DNA of 64,000 nucleotides. Origin: a virus. Made by a program: the position numbers and the translations under genes. The notes below the pieces were generated by a model. That model saw only the letters and a list, made by a program, of their open reading frames with translations, did not search any database and had not been told where the DNA came from. The stretch spans positions 1 to 64,000 of IMG/VR virus record IMGVR_UViG_3300010403_000001. One strand, written 5' to 3'. Shown piece by piece: positions 42,354 through 50,512 of this stretch (positions are counted from its first letter, which is position 1; each line of letters opens with the position of its first letter).

Positions 42354-43274
42354 ATGGAAAACAAAACACCACAATGCACTTGTGACACTCATAAGACCTG
42401 CCAAATCCACAATCCGTTGACTGATAACATGCCATCGCAGACGACAGCTACGGAGGACGAAAAGTATCGCTCAAGCTGTGGATGCCTTGTAACCGATACA
42501 AAAGTGGAACTGTGCGGTCAACATTCCGGCAAGCCGCCAGCTACGGAGCAGGAGTGGACTGACGTTGATAACAAAATCGAAGCACTTTGCGAGAAAACCG
42601 ACAAGGCGATGCCTCAATGGTTTCGTAAGAAACTAAAGGACATTTTCAACGCCGCACTCGTCGCCCAAAAGAAATACTATGAGACAGTGCGCTATCGGTC
42701 GCTCATTGAGCACGAAGCCAAGCTGGCAGATGAACTCGCAACCTTGCGTCAAGAACTCTACGAAACGAGAAAGGAAATCGCGTTTTGGGCAGGGGAAGGT
42801 CAATCGGATCGGCCTGAGATTATCGAGTGGAGAAAGTTAGCAGAAATCAAACGTCCAACCAAGGCTCAAATTAAACGAATGGGAGAGATTGCGAGACAAA
42901 TTGAGGCTGAAGATATGGACTTGCCGGAGTTGCAAGCCGCGCTCTCCGCCGAGCGGGAAAAGGTTACGATTCTACTAGATCGTGCAGCTATAGTTGAACA
43001 GCAACTCGCCGCCGAGCGAGAGAATAGCACCGAAGCAAGAGCGCAACGCGATTGGTTGATAAAAGAGTGCGCTCGTATTGGCGTGACAGTCAACGTTGCA
43101 ATCGGGGCTCCAAACACAGAAGCATACCGACTGGTCAACGAAGCGCGAAAGCCGCTGGTGGACTTGCTCGCAAGAGTGAAGCCGTTTATCCGAGCGCAAT
43201 CACTCGATAAGATAGACCAAGCGAAGGCGATCATGCGAGAAGTCAACGACGCGCTGGCGAAGGTGAAGCCATGA
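42354..43274 (+). CDS. Coiled-coil protein with Cys-rich N-terminus
   Basis: 306 residues. Residues 8-55 contain eight Cys and several His (CTCDTHKTCQIH, SCGCL), perhaps two small zinc sites. From about 115 to 225 it is a coiled coil with repeated AALSAEREK/QLAAEREN. Ends in ATGA overlap. Function unknown. Confidence 0.6.
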   Translation: MENKTPQCTCDTHKTCQIHNPLTDNMPSQTTATEDEKYRSSCGCLVTDTKVELCGQHSGKPPATEQEWTDVDNKIEALCEKTDKAMPQWFRKKLKDIFNAALVAQKKYYETVRYRSLIEHEAKLADELATLRQELYETRKEIAFWAGEGQSDRPEIIEWRKLAEIKRPTKAQIKRMGEIARQIEAEDMDLPELQAALSAEREKVTILLDRAAIVEQQLAAERENSTEARAQRDWLIKECARIGVTVNVAIGAPNTEAYRLVNEARKPLVDLLARVKPFIRAQSLDKIDQAKAIMREVNDALAKVKP

Positions 43275-43435
43275 AAAACGAACCACAGCGAAAGATATGC
43301 AGATGTGGACATCACCAACTGGCGCACACGTCCGGAACTCAATGTTGCCATGTCAGAAAGTGCTTTTGCACTAAGTTTCGACCCAAAAGTGGCGCGAAGT
43401 CTAATCTCGATGCGAAACTAAAGGAAAACAAATGA
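43271..43435 (+). CDS. Small zinc-finger protein
   Basis: 54 residues with CRCGHHQLAHTSGTQCCH and CFCTKF. It shares the CxCGH...CxCxxF plan with the 60-residue gene at 24517. ATGA overlaps at both ends show it is a real part of the operon. Likely zinc binding. Confidence 0.6.
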   Translation: MKNEPQRKICRCGHHQLAHTSGTQCCHVRKCFCTKFRPKSGAKSNLDAKLKENK

Positions 43436-44157
43436 AAACAGAAACAAAAACCAAAAAAGAAGAAAAACCAAATAAACTAGAGAAACTGGTGCTCGATATC
43501 ACGGCACCATTCAAAATGAATCAGGAGATCGAATTACAGCAATTAGCTGTATTCGTTGGCGCTAATAGCTCAGGCAAATCGTTCATGCTCAAAGTGGCTT
43601 ATGCCCTGGGGGCTGTTGGCGTGATGCGGACTGCGCCTCCGAGTCCAAATAGTGCGGCTCAATTCGTATTCGATAACACGTTTACTGAGCAAAACTTCAA
43701 TGGTGTGTTCAGATCTGTCTACACCAAGGGATACGTAATGGTAGAACTTAAGGACGGGAAGGTGATCAGTAGTGGAGTGGCCGGAGAAATCACACCTGTA
43801 ACCTACATGTCGGCTGATATGCGTCTTTTCGACAATATGGTCACCTATCTGCGGTTACGCAAAAAAGCCAGCAAAGAACCATTGGAATTTATGAAGACGA
43901 TGTTGGAAGCGTATCGGCTTTATAATTTCTCCTTCATGGAGTCGTTCCTGGTTCGATTGCCGTTAATCATCCCGGATTCAGCTAAAAGCTATCTGGACGG
44001 GTTTGACTTTCCGGACCAGATCGCTTCGATCGAGGTCGATAAAGACAAATGCGAATTCACGGCCGTGCTAAAGGATGGGAAAAAGAAGAATATCTCTACC
44101 TACGGCGCTGGGCACCAGGCGGTGCTCAGTATGCTTATTGGAGGATTGGGGGCATGA
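43432..44157 (+). CDS. ABC-type ATPase fragment without Walker B
   Basis: 241 residues. VFVGANSSGKSF is a P-loop of the SMC/AAA_21 kind. STYGAGHQAVLSMLI stands where the ABC signature would be, but the frame ends 6 residues later, before any Walker B or H-loop. So it is truncated, or the missing half is supplied elsewhere; the 75-residue gene downstream does not contain it. Might be a degenerate defence or repair ATPase. Confidence 0.55.
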   Translation: MKTETKTKKEEKPNKLEKLVLDITAPFKMNQEIELQQLAVFVGANSSGKSFMLKVAYALGAVGVMRTAPPSPNSAAQFVFDNTFTEQNFNGVFRSVYTKGYVMVELKDGKVISSGVAGEITPVTYMSADMRLFDNMVTYLRLRKKASKEPLEFMKTMLEAYRLYNFSFMESFLVRLPLIIPDSAKSYLDGFDFPDQIASIEVDKDKCEFTAVLKDGKKKNISTYGAGHQAVLSMLIGGLGA

Positions 44158-44381
44158 CCCCTAGGGTTTACGGAGAGCCGGATTGGAGCGACAGGAATCC
44201 AGGCTGTCACACCCACGCCAGTGGATTTGGTTATGTACCTTGGCCTAATCCTGCAGACAAAGAAATCGATAAGATGTGGGCTGAGGAATTGGATCAAGCA
44301 AGAATTGCACTGCTCTCAGTATTAAAACAGAAAAAGGAGGAAACATGTTCACAGTCGAAATTAGAATCAATGGATCGCTGA
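44154..44381 (+). CDS. Small unknown protein
   Basis: 75 residues from the ATG overlapping the previous stop. Contains WSDRNPGCHTHASGFGYVPW, then a helix. It overlaps the next gene by 37 nt. Function unknown. Confidence 0.45.
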   Translation: MTPRVYGEPDWSDRNPGCHTHASGFGYVPWPNPADKEIDKMWAEELDQARIALLSVLKQKKEETCSQSKLESMDR

Positions 44382-44572
44382 TAATCCATATCTACGGCCG
44401 TAATTACGGTAAATCGCCAAAAGGCGGATCTGAGTACGAATACGGGTATGAGTATTATTCCCCGGAACTTCATAAGGTCGTGAAGGGCATAATCCTGCAT
44501 GACCGTGAAGCTGGCATTAATCCACTAATCGGCAAGATATTGGAGGATGCGAAGAAGAAGGAGGCAAAATGA
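44345..44572 (+). CDS. Small conserved phage-type protein
   Basis: 75 residues following AAAAAGGAGG. Starts MFTVEIRINGSLIIHIYG, the pattern of a frequent phage hypothetical. ATGA overlap with the next gene. Confidence 0.55.
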   Translation: MFTVEIRINGSLIIHIYGRNYGKSPKGGSEYEYGYEYYSPELHKVVKGIILHDREAGINPLIGKILEDAKKKEAK

Positions 44573-44784
44573 GCGAACAATCTATTACCTGCCCGAAATG
44601 CGGGATGACGAGTCATCACCCACAAGATGTCCTGGAGAAATACTGTGGCAATTGCCATCAGTTCCACTCTGATATGCTGGATGAGGTTGATCCCGTGGTG
44701 ATGATCCGCACGCAGTTCACTCAGTCAGGAAAAGTAGAGAAACATGAAATCAGGGCATCAGATATCAGAAAGGAGGCAAAATGA
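44569..44784 (+). CDS. Small zinc-ribbon protein
   Basis: 71 residues. TCPKCGMTSHHPQDVLEKYC then GNCHQFH gives two CxxC/H pairs. Small zinc ribbons of this kind are common in phage arrays. Coupled to both neighbours. Confidence 0.55.
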   Translation: MSEQSITCPKCGMTSHHPQDVLEKYCGNCHQFHSDMLDEVDPVVMIRTQFTQSGKVEKHEIRASDIRKEAK

Positions 44785-45119
44785 GCGAAATCATCTATTA
44801 CAAGCCCGGTCCCAAGTTTGAACATATCTGCGTTGCGGATGCCGTCATTAATGGCCAGCTGGTAGCCATTCCCGCCCTAAAGATACCGGAAGTGGAGGGA
44901 TTAACCCTGATCAAGGATCTGAATCAGAAAATCAAGATTGCACGGGAGGCATTGGAGTTTTACGCCGATCCTGAGAATTATCACGCAATCCTCATTCTGC
45001 CTGATAGGCCGAGTGGGGCGTTCGCTGATGATTTCTCAGATCACGGACACCCTGATTACGATAGGCAGATGCCCGGGAAGACAGCCCGTGAGGCATTGGA
45101 GAAATTAGCAAAACTTTAA
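44781..45119 (+). CDS. Small conserved phage-type protein
   Basis: 112 residues. The C-terminus REALEFYADPENYHAILIL...AREALEKLAKL resembles a common phage family of unknown role. Last gene before a terminator. Confidence 0.55.
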   Translation: MSEIIYYKPGPKFEHICVADAVINGQLVAIPALKIPEVEGLTLIKDLNQKIKIAREALEFYADPENYHAILILPDRPSGAFADDFSDHGHPDYDRQMPGKTAREALEKLAKL

Positions 45120-45190
45120 ACCTAACATTCTGAGGCATCTACGGACGCTTCAGCTACCCTACGGGAGGGAACCTCAACGCGCTGTGACGC

Positions 45191-45231
45191 AAAGAGATTC
45201 CTTCTCCACCACCAGGAAAAGGAGTCTCTTT
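45191..45231 (+). terminator. Intrinsic terminator-like hairpin
   Basis: AAAGAGA-T-TCCTT pairs with AAGGA-G-TCTCTTT over a 15-nt loop. The T run at the end and flanking A run suit a two-way terminator. Confidence 0.65.
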
Positions 45232-45237
45232 ATTAAT

Positions 45238-45351
45238 ATGAAGAACATAATCAAATGGTGCATAGCGCTATGCATTGGTTGGCCATTGGCCATGCTAATG
45301 CTGTGGTGTGAGAGGCGTGCATTACGTAAACAACAACGGGATATCAACTAG
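45238..45351 (+). CDS. Membrane micro-protein
   Basis: 37 residues with one hydrophobic segment (ALCIGWPLAMLMLW) and a basic tail (CERRALRKQQ), so N-out orientation is plausible. Followed by the repeat GGATATCAACTAGATATGA. Confidence 0.5.
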   Translation: MKNIIKWCIALCIGWPLAMLMLWCERRALRKQQRDIN

Positions 45352-45540
45352 ATATGAAGATTCAATACCAATACGAGTGCGGTGATAGAGTGCAATACCA
45401 GGTGCTTAGTGATCATTGGCATGTGGGCACTGTGACCTATGTGGCAGGCTACTATGTGGTCATTGATGATCATATAGTGAGGAATAGTGATGAGATTAAG
45501 CCAGTGGAGTAATAAAGAACAGGATATCAACTAGATATGA
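45339..45540 (+). repeat. Direct repeat of a 19-nt start region
   Basis: GGATATCAACTAGATATGA occurs at 45339-45357 and 45522-45540. Each contains the start codon of the next gene and, in the first, the stop of the previous one. Confidence 0.75.
45354..45512 (+). CDS. Small SH3-like protein
   Basis: 52 residues, all-beta: CGDRVQYQVLSDHWHVGTVT then a VVIDD strand, like a small SH3/KOW barrel. Function unknown. Confidence 0.5.
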   Translation: MKIQYQYECGDRVQYQVLSDHWHVGTVTYVAGYYVVIDDHIVRNSDEIKPVE

Positions 45541-45725
45541 CAACAATCGAATGCATCAAATTTGCATTAACCATATGGGGATGGGTGCACTATATCATGG
45601 CGGCGTGCTATATCTTCATGTGTCAGCCGTATGAGGGCATAGTGCTCATCTGTGTGGGCTTCATATGGATAATGCTTGGGGCACCATACTGTAAGCTCAT
45701 TGATTGGGTATTTAGACGCATATGA
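45537..45725 (+). CDS. Two-span membrane protein
   Basis: 62 residues with hydrophobic segments at 8-28 and 34-52. ATGA overlap with the next gene. Function unknown. Confidence 0.55.
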   Translation: MTTIECIKFALTIWGWVHYIMAACYIFMCQPYEGIVLICVGFIWIMLGAPYCKLIDWVFRRI

Positions 45726-45970
45726 ATGCACCAATGCATAGCGAGCAAGGCGCAAGGGATTGGGCCTCGATAGTGTACGGCTGGACATTGCATGAGTGTA
45801 GTGGCGTTTGTCTCTCATCGCTTCCCCCATTGAGATCTGATCACATTGCTCTCAAGCTATGCAAATTCAGGATGAAGCCATATGCCCTATGCTATGGAGG
45901 GTGTGGAGGCCATGGCATTGGGTATGAGTGGCTTGGGATAAGACTAGAAATCGGTATTAATCAACAATGA
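45722..45970 (+). CDS. Small Cys/Gly-rich protein
   Basis: 82 residues with HECSGVC and CYGGCGGHGIGY. A metal site is possible. Coupled on both sides. Confidence 0.5.
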   Translation: MNAPMHSEQGARDWASIVYGWTLHECSGVCLSSLPPLRSDHIALKLCKFRMKPYALCYGGCGGHGIGYEWLGIRLEIGINQQ

Positions 45971-46149
45971 ACATCAAAATAGATGAGCGTGAGCTTGGAA
46001 CCATACTGGCAGGACTTAGATTGTGGCAAGAATACCTGCAATCCAAAGAGTTCAGTCCTGACCATATGGATATCGCTACCAATATTGGAATGTTTGAGCC
46101 ATTGAGTCCAGATGAGATCGATGAGCTCTGTGAAAGAATTAACCAATGA
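45967..46149 (+). CDS. Small conserved phage-type protein
   Basis: 60 residues. IDERELGTILAGLRLWQEY and EPLSPDEIDELCERIN match a common phage hypothetical family. Coupled on both sides. Confidence 0.6.
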   Translation: MNIKIDERELGTILAGLRLWQEYLQSKEFSPDHMDIATNIGMFEPLSPDEIDELCERINQ

Positions 46150-46481
46150 AACACGAAAACTACATCAAATTAGATCAATGCAAAAAGGGCTACCTGTATA
46201 GGATCGATAGTCGTAATCTCAGTATCGGTGCCTATGATGGTAAGGAGGGCTTTGTTGGGATCAGAGAGAAATTCGGTAATCGCTATTTGTTTACTGAATA
46301 TCACTACGATCAAGGAGCGCCATTTGGCACAGTCTTTCCATTAGAGGAAATAGGCCCATTACCAGATAACCTTGTGATCTGTGATTGGCTTACTAATCCA
46401 GACACAGAAGATAAGCTATTAAAGAATACACCACTCTTTGATTATCTGGATGCATGGATGAAACAACACATCAAACAATGA
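46146..46481 (+). CDS. Small conserved phage-type protein
   Basis: 111 residues. KKGYLYRIDSRNLSIGAYDG and FGNRYLFTEYHYDQGAPFGT are typical of a recurrent phage family without known role. Coupled on both sides. Confidence 0.6.
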   Translation: MKHENYIKLDQCKKGYLYRIDSRNLSIGAYDGKEGFVGIREKFGNRYLFTEYHYDQGAPFGTVFPLEEIGPLPDNLVICDWLTNPDTEDKLLKNTPLFDYLDAWMKQHIKQ

Positions 46482-46639
46482 AAGAACCAATATACGGCAT
46501 GATGCATGATGGCGTGGTCTGTACATGCACAGAGTGTGCAGAGCGAAGTACTTTTTGGCATGCAAGGATAAGGCTATTAGTCGCGCTGCGCCATCTTATG
46601 AGGCGCATAGATCAAATGGAAAGCGGAGCATACATATGA
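46478..46639 (+). CDS. Small Cys-containing protein
   Basis: 53 residues from the overlapping ATG. DGVVCTCTECAE suggests a CxCxxC zinc site; the C-terminus is a basic helix. Confidence 0.5.
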   Translation: MKEPIYGMMHDGVVCTCTECAERSTFWHARIRLLVALRHLMRRIDQMESGAYI

Positions 46640-46827
46640 AACAACAACGTGAATTCGTCCCAGTCTTATATTGTGATGCCATGCGATATTTCGACTGGGA
46701 TAAGGAGCGTATCAAAAAGGAATATACGGGCAATGAACAACTGTTCATCACAGATGCACCAAATGGACGGCTGGATCTACTGTATCAAAAAACACCAACA
46801 ACACTTGGATATTTAACCACAAAATGA
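46636..46827 (+). CDS. Small unknown protein
   Basis: 63 residues from the overlapping ATG. It contains YFDWDKERIKKEYTG. Coupled to the next membrane peptide. Confidence 0.5.
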   Translation: MKQQREFVPVLYCDAMRYFDWDKERIKKEYTGNEQLFITDAPNGRLDLLYQKTPTTLGYLTTK

Positions 46828-46940
46828 AAGAACTAATAATAGCATCGCTATTTGAAACCCACCCAATACTAGCAGCGCTACTCTTGGGCGCATATGGAGC
46901 ATTCTGCTTCATTATGGGTACGATAGCCAAGCGCAAATAA
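46824..46940 (+). CDS. Membrane micro-protein
   Basis: 38 residues with one membrane span (ILAALLLGAYGAFCFIMGTI) and a basic end. ATGA coupling supports it. Confidence 0.5.
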   Translation: MKELIIASLFETHPILAALLLGAYGAFCFIMGTIAKRK

Positions 46941-46945
46941 AAACT

Positions 46946-47170
46946 ATGAAACCAAAACTAGACATATGGACAGTCTACGAGCGGCCTACAGATTACCCTG
47001 AAGGATTTGTAGTCAGGCTGTATGTAGTTTGTGATGGGCAATCAAACCCCACTGATACAGTGTTCTTTGGGCCAACCATTGAGAGCGTTCGTGAGCATAT
47101 ACCAAAGGGGCTTTACCGAATGGATCGATGTCCACTCGATGAGCCACAAATTGTGGAGGTATGGCTATGA
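46946..47170 (+). CDS. Small conserved phage-type protein
   Basis: 74 residues. IWTVYERPTDYPEGFVVRLY and the ending EPQIVEVWL are the features of a very common phage family of unknown role. Coupled to the next gene. Confidence 0.6.
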   Translation: MKPKLDIWTVYERPTDYPEGFVVRLYVVCDGQSNPTDTVFFGPTIESVREHIPKGLYRMDRCPLDEPQIVEVWL

Positions 47171-47487
47171 AACAAGATCCAAATAAACAACAACATCACA
47201 CATTTGGTAGTAGCGCTGCCGCTAAAAGGCTTAAGCAAGAAATAGATAATGGAGCAAACTACAGATCGGCAGTTCGAATCCTAAATAAAGGGCAGGCATA
47301 TATCAATGTGCTGCTTAGCGCGTTTGTGGATAAGGAAGATGGACGATACTTTCTGCAACTACTGCACAAGGACATCTTAGCTAAGATAGACCAGACAGGG
47401 TCTGATGCCATTGTGAAAAGTTTATGCAGGAACGTATTTACTGCTAAGTACCGGTTGATGCTGAAACTCAATACGTTTAAACCATGA
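47167..47487 (+). CDS. Small unknown protein
   Basis: 106 residues from the ATG overlapping the previous stop (an ATG two codons earlier is possible). Helical, basic. Coupled to the DUF2493 gene. Confidence 0.5.
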   Translation: MKQDPNKQQHHTFGSSAAAKRLKQEIDNGANYRSAVRILNKGQAYINVLLSAFVDKEDGRYFLQLLHKDILAKIDQTGSDAIVKSLCRNVFTAKYRLMLKLNTFKP

Positions 47488-47846
47488 AAACAATAATAGC
47501 AGGCAGTAGAGACATCACTGATTACGATAAAGTGGGCACATTGCTCGATATCATCCATTTAACATGGAGGGAACGTGGCATGGAAATTAGTGAGGTGGTT
47601 AGTGGATGTGCACGTGGTGTCGATACACTGGGCGAGCGATGGGCTAATGAGCTCAAGATACCAATCAAGCAATTCCCTGCTGATTGGAAGAAATACGGGA
47701 GAGCGGCCGGACCTATACGCAATAAGCAAATGGCTGAGTATGCTGAGGCGCTTATTGCGATTAAGCACAAGGTCAGTGCCGGCACAGATGATATGATCAA
47801 ACAGGCCAAGGCAAAGGGCTTAATGATCATTGTGCACATTATATGA
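47484..47846 (+). CDS. DUF2493 / YspA-like SLOG protein
   Basis: 120 residues. IIAGSRDITDY at the N-terminus, EVVSGCARGVDTLGERWA and KKYGRAAGPIRNKQMAEYA are the conserved parts of this Rossmann-like family, thought to bind nucleotides. Roles in NAD or nucleotide-signal metabolism have been proposed for SLOG proteins. It sits 5 kb from the Acb2/Tad1-like gene, so a part in signalling conflict is possible but unproved. Confidence 0.75.
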   Translation: MKTIIAGSRDITDYDKVGTLLDIIHLTWRERGMEISEVVSGCARGVDTLGERWANELKIPIKQFPADWKKYGRAAGPIRNKQMAEYAEALIAIKHKVSAGTDDMIKQAKAKGLMIIVHII

Positions 47847-48106
47847 AAGATGGCCTTTATCAGGTCACTACACCCTATCTATGTGCAGGGTTTGTGATTG
47901 AGAATGGCCGGGTAACGCAATGTGCACCGATACTGCGCAGGAGAATAGCGTATTGGATGACCATTGCTAAACCAGTAAATCAAACAACAACAGGAAAACA
48001 AACCAATGATAATCACAACTATGGCGGTATTGGTCCCCACGGCGATATTCGCCTTGGTGATCACAGTAGTAAACTATTACAACACATAAAAGAACAACAT
48101 GAATAA
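47843..48106 (+). CDS. Small conserved phage-type protein with read-through tail
   Basis: 87 residues. GLYQVTTPYLCAGFVIENGR and IAYWMTIAKP match a widespread phage family that usually ends near there. The last 40 residues come from an ACAA-rich leader and the frame of the next small peptide, so a lost stop codon is likely. Confidence 0.55.
   Translation: MKDGLYQVTTPYLCAGFVIENGRVTQCAPILRRRIAYWMTIAKPVNQTTTGKQTNDNHNYGGIGPHGDIRLGDHSSKLLQHIKEQHE
48006..48089 (+). CDS. Membrane micro-protein overlapping the previous tail
   Basis: 27 residues with one hydrophobic span (MAVLVPTAIFALVITVVNYY) behind an AAAACAAACC leader. It lies out of frame inside the read-through tail of the previous gene. Confidence 0.4.
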   Translation: MIITTMAVLVPTAIFALVITVVNYYNT

Positions 48107-48407
48107 TGAAAAGACATTTGAAGAGAATGTTGCTGAATTACTAACCAAGGGAATTCAGCAATACAGGGAGTACCTAAAAACTGACGAGCATCCAATCAAG
48201 ATCACACTGGAATTGCACCCATGGGAGGATGGCCTGCAGTGGACTATCCGTGGCCATATTCCGGACGGCTGTAAAACTAATCCATCGATGATCCTATTCA
48301 CTCAATTCATCAAAGAACGAATCGTTGAAGCCTGTAAGCCACCACCGGGTCTTTTCCCAGAGCAAGTAGAAATAACACCAACAACAAGAAAGGAAACAGA
48401 AACATGA
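48099..48407 (+). CDS. Unknown protein
   Basis: 102 residues; central beta part (ITLELHPWEDGLQWTIRG) and helices around it. Ends 1 nt before the next start. Function unknown. Confidence 0.5.
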   Translation: MNNEKTFEENVAELLTKGIQQYREYLKTDEHPIKITLELHPWEDGLQWTIRGHIPDGCKTNPSMILFTQFIKERIVEACKPPPGLFPEQVEITPTTRKETET

Positions 48408-48408
48408 A

Positions 48409-49089
48409 ATGAAGATAGGAGATAGAGTACAATTAATCAATGAAGACGCACTTAAGAAAATGGGTATTCACCCGTCCAAGTGCGGTCAGTATGGTAAAGT
48501 CATTGGTCAATCAATACCATACACATCCTGGTGTGTAAGATTAGATAACCTGGAGCAATGGTATGTGACAGAAGACTGTATCAGACTCATTGAAATGAAA
48601 TCGGGAGATAAAATCATCCTCATTAACCAGGAACGGTTAAATGAAGTGAATTTGGGTAGATGGGAAGGAATGAGAGGAATGCTGGACATTCCCATGACTT
48701 CAGCCCAAATCGTTGCCTACTCACAAATGAGGGGTGAGAATGGATGGTGGGTGCAGATGGATGGTTGTCGCGGTTATGTCCCGATAAGCTGTATAAAGCT
48801 TGTAGAGCCAACGACCTGTTCGAATGAGCAGGATTTGCAATCAACAACAACAGTAACAACAATAAAACAGAAAGAACAAAACACAATGTTATACATAGTA
48901 AGAGTACTACGCAAGCCTTCAGTGAAGGCGCAAGAAGCAGGTGAAGTCGAGAGCATCCTAGTACCAGCCACGGAGATTGTGGCCAATGATGGATACGCTG
49001 CGGCATTCGCCGTCGGTGCGGCAAATACCGCCGCTATCAATGGTGTTAAATCACCGGAGCTTAAGGTCATCGTTAAGGAGATCGGCTAA
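48409..49089 (+). CDS. Fused protein: two SH3-like repeats plus a small C-terminal unit
   Basis: 226 residues. Two repeats begin with MK[IS]GD[RK][VI] (1-62 and 63-135), each ending in CI[RK]L[IV]E. Residues 146-159 are Thr/Gln-rich and coded by a typical ACAA leader. Then MLYIVRVLRKPSVKAQEAGE starts what looks like a separate gene (48886-49089). So the frame may be a fusion of adjacent genes, or two genes with a chance open leader. Confidence 0.5.
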   Translation: MKIGDRVQLINEDALKKMGIHPSKCGQYGKVIGQSIPYTSWCVRLDNLEQWYVTEDCIRLIEMKSGDKIILINQERLNEVNLGRWEGMRGMLDIPMTSAQIVAYSQMRGENGWWVQMDGCRGYVPISCIKLVEPTTCSNEQDLQSTTTVTTIKQKEQNTMLYIVRVLRKPSVKAQEAGEVESILVPATEIVANDGYAAAFAVGAANTAAINGVKSPELKVIVKEIG

Positions 49090-49090
49090 G

Positions 49091-49119
49091 CCGGAAAAGG
49101 GGTAATATTAACCCTTTAA
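49091..49119. repeat. Dispersed TAATATTA palindrome, copy 3
   Basis: CCGGAAAAGGGGTAATATTA followed by ACCCTTTAA, 1 nt after the stop of the 226-residue gene. Next come TTGACA and a hairpin, so this region ends one unit and starts another. Confidence 0.7.
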
Positions 49120-49120
49120 T

Positions 49121-49161
49121 TTGACACAATATTTGGCAATACAGTCCAATCCTGTATTGCC
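49121..49161 (+). promoter_or_regulatory. TTGACA box and operator-like hairpin
   Basis: TTGACA at 49121, then a perfect inverted repeat GGCAATACAG-7 nt-CTGTATTGCC (49135-49161). It stands 40 nt before the ATPase start. It could be a repressor site or a transcript structure. Confidence 0.55.
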
Positions 49162-49200
49162 AAACTAATTAAACCTGAACCATTTACAACCATTTTCAAC

Positions 49201-50274
49201 ATGAAGAACACACATTATCTAAAACCAAGATTTGGACAAGAAATCGCCAATAGGCAGAGCTCTAATCACAATGCCTATTGGACGGTATTTAAACGATGGC
49301 CCAATGAGATTAACTGGAAAATCGAAAACCCTAAATATCCGGAATACTTGGATGTCTGTTTAGAGGCTGAGGGTTTCACCGTGGAAGTACGAACGGTGAC
49401 AAATCCAGGGGAAAAGATGGACAATCGGTATGAGGATCGTCATACCGATACCTTTATTAACAGGAAAAGGAAAGCATTCATCTCGCAAGCCAGTACCAAC
49501 GATCTCATGAAACTCAATATGCTTTTCCCTGTAGATTCAATGGACTATGCCCTGAGGATGCATAGACGCATTAACGATGCGGTTGGAACCACTGGGCCTG
49601 TATCCGGACGCGTTAATCTACTATCAATGGAATGCGGTGATTTCCTATTGGTTGGCGTAGATATCCCCAAACCCGAGGTGGATCTCGCCCTCAATTACGG
49701 ACACGCATTTATTGAAATAGATAAAGACATTAAGGATTTCATTAAGGGTAGGGAATCCGGTCTAGTACTATTGCATGGCATCAGTGGGTCTGGGAAGTCC
49801 ACGTACATCTATCACCTGATTCACGACTGTCGGCACAAGATGATCTTTATCCCAAACAACATGATCGCATCAATGTCCAATCCTGACTTTATAGCGTTCA
49901 TGTTGGAAAACGCCAAGGATTCAGTTCTCATTGTGGAGGATGCTGAAAAGGTTCTATTGAAGCGTGGAGGACCAGGGGATGCTGGCGTATCCACACTGCT
50001 TAATATTACCGATGGCATCCTTGGTAAGATTATCAGGTGCAAGGTCATTTGCACATTCAATATCGGGCGATCAGAGCTCGATGATGCATTGTTGCGCAAG
50101 GGCCGGCTACGCACGGAGCATGTGTTCGATAAACTTTCACCATGGGAGGCCAATAGATTATTGGAGCATCTTGGCAAGGAAAAGAGAACACACGAGCCCA
50201 TGATACTGGCTGATATTTACAATGAAACAGGCGGTACCGAAATCACCACATCAACAGTAGGATTTAAACCATGA
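49201..50274 (+). CDS. AAA+ ATPase (BCS1/clamp-loader-like)
   Basis: 357 residues. A non-ATPase N-terminal domain (1-190), then Walker A LHGISGSGKST, Walker B VLIVEDAEKVLL, sensor 1 ICTFNIGRSELDDALL and an Arg-rich RKGRLR finger. The lid domain is short. It is a different AAA+ clade from the 28979 gene. Role unknown; remodelling of a phage complex is likely. Confidence 0.75.
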   Translation: MKNTHYLKPRFGQEIANRQSSNHNAYWTVFKRWPNEINWKIENPKYPEYLDVCLEAEGFTVEVRTVTNPGEKMDNRYEDRHTDTFINRKRKAFISQASTNDLMKLNMLFPVDSMDYALRMHRRINDAVGTTGPVSGRVNLLSMECGDFLLVGVDIPKPEVDLALNYGHAFIEIDKDIKDFIKGRESGLVLLHGISGSGKSTYIYHLIHDCRHKMIFIPNNMIASMSNPDFIAFMLENAKDSVLIVEDAEKVLLKRGGPGDAGVSTLLNITDGILGKIIRCKVICTFNIGRSELDDALLRKGRLRTEHVFDKLSPWEANRLLEHLGKEKRTHEPMILADIYNETGGTEITTSTVGFKP

Positions 50275-50289
50275 ATAGGAGGAAAAAAG

Positions 50290-50511
50290 ATGAAAAGTAA
50301 GAAATACATAAAACATCGCAGAAGTAAGTATGCCTTCCCGACTAAAATTATCAAAGCATCCAGAGGCTCTGGTGGTCAAAGAAAGGGTGGCGTCATTAAG
50401 GGGGCTGATAAAGCGCTTAAGGATATTGAACACACACTTGGACGTGAACTGGAAGTGCATCACACTGAGCACCGTATAGGTGAGTGGGTATTCGCGGAAT
50501 TAAAGTCATGA
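50290..50511 (+). CDS. Small basic protein
   Basis: 73 residues, Lys/Arg/Gly-rich at first. Follows AGGAGG. Perhaps binds nucleic acid. Function unknown. Confidence 0.5.
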   Translation: MKSKKYIKHRRSKYAFPTKIIKASRGSGGQRKGGVIKGADKALKDIEHTLGRELEVHHTEHRIGEWVFAELKS

Positions 50512-50512
50512 C

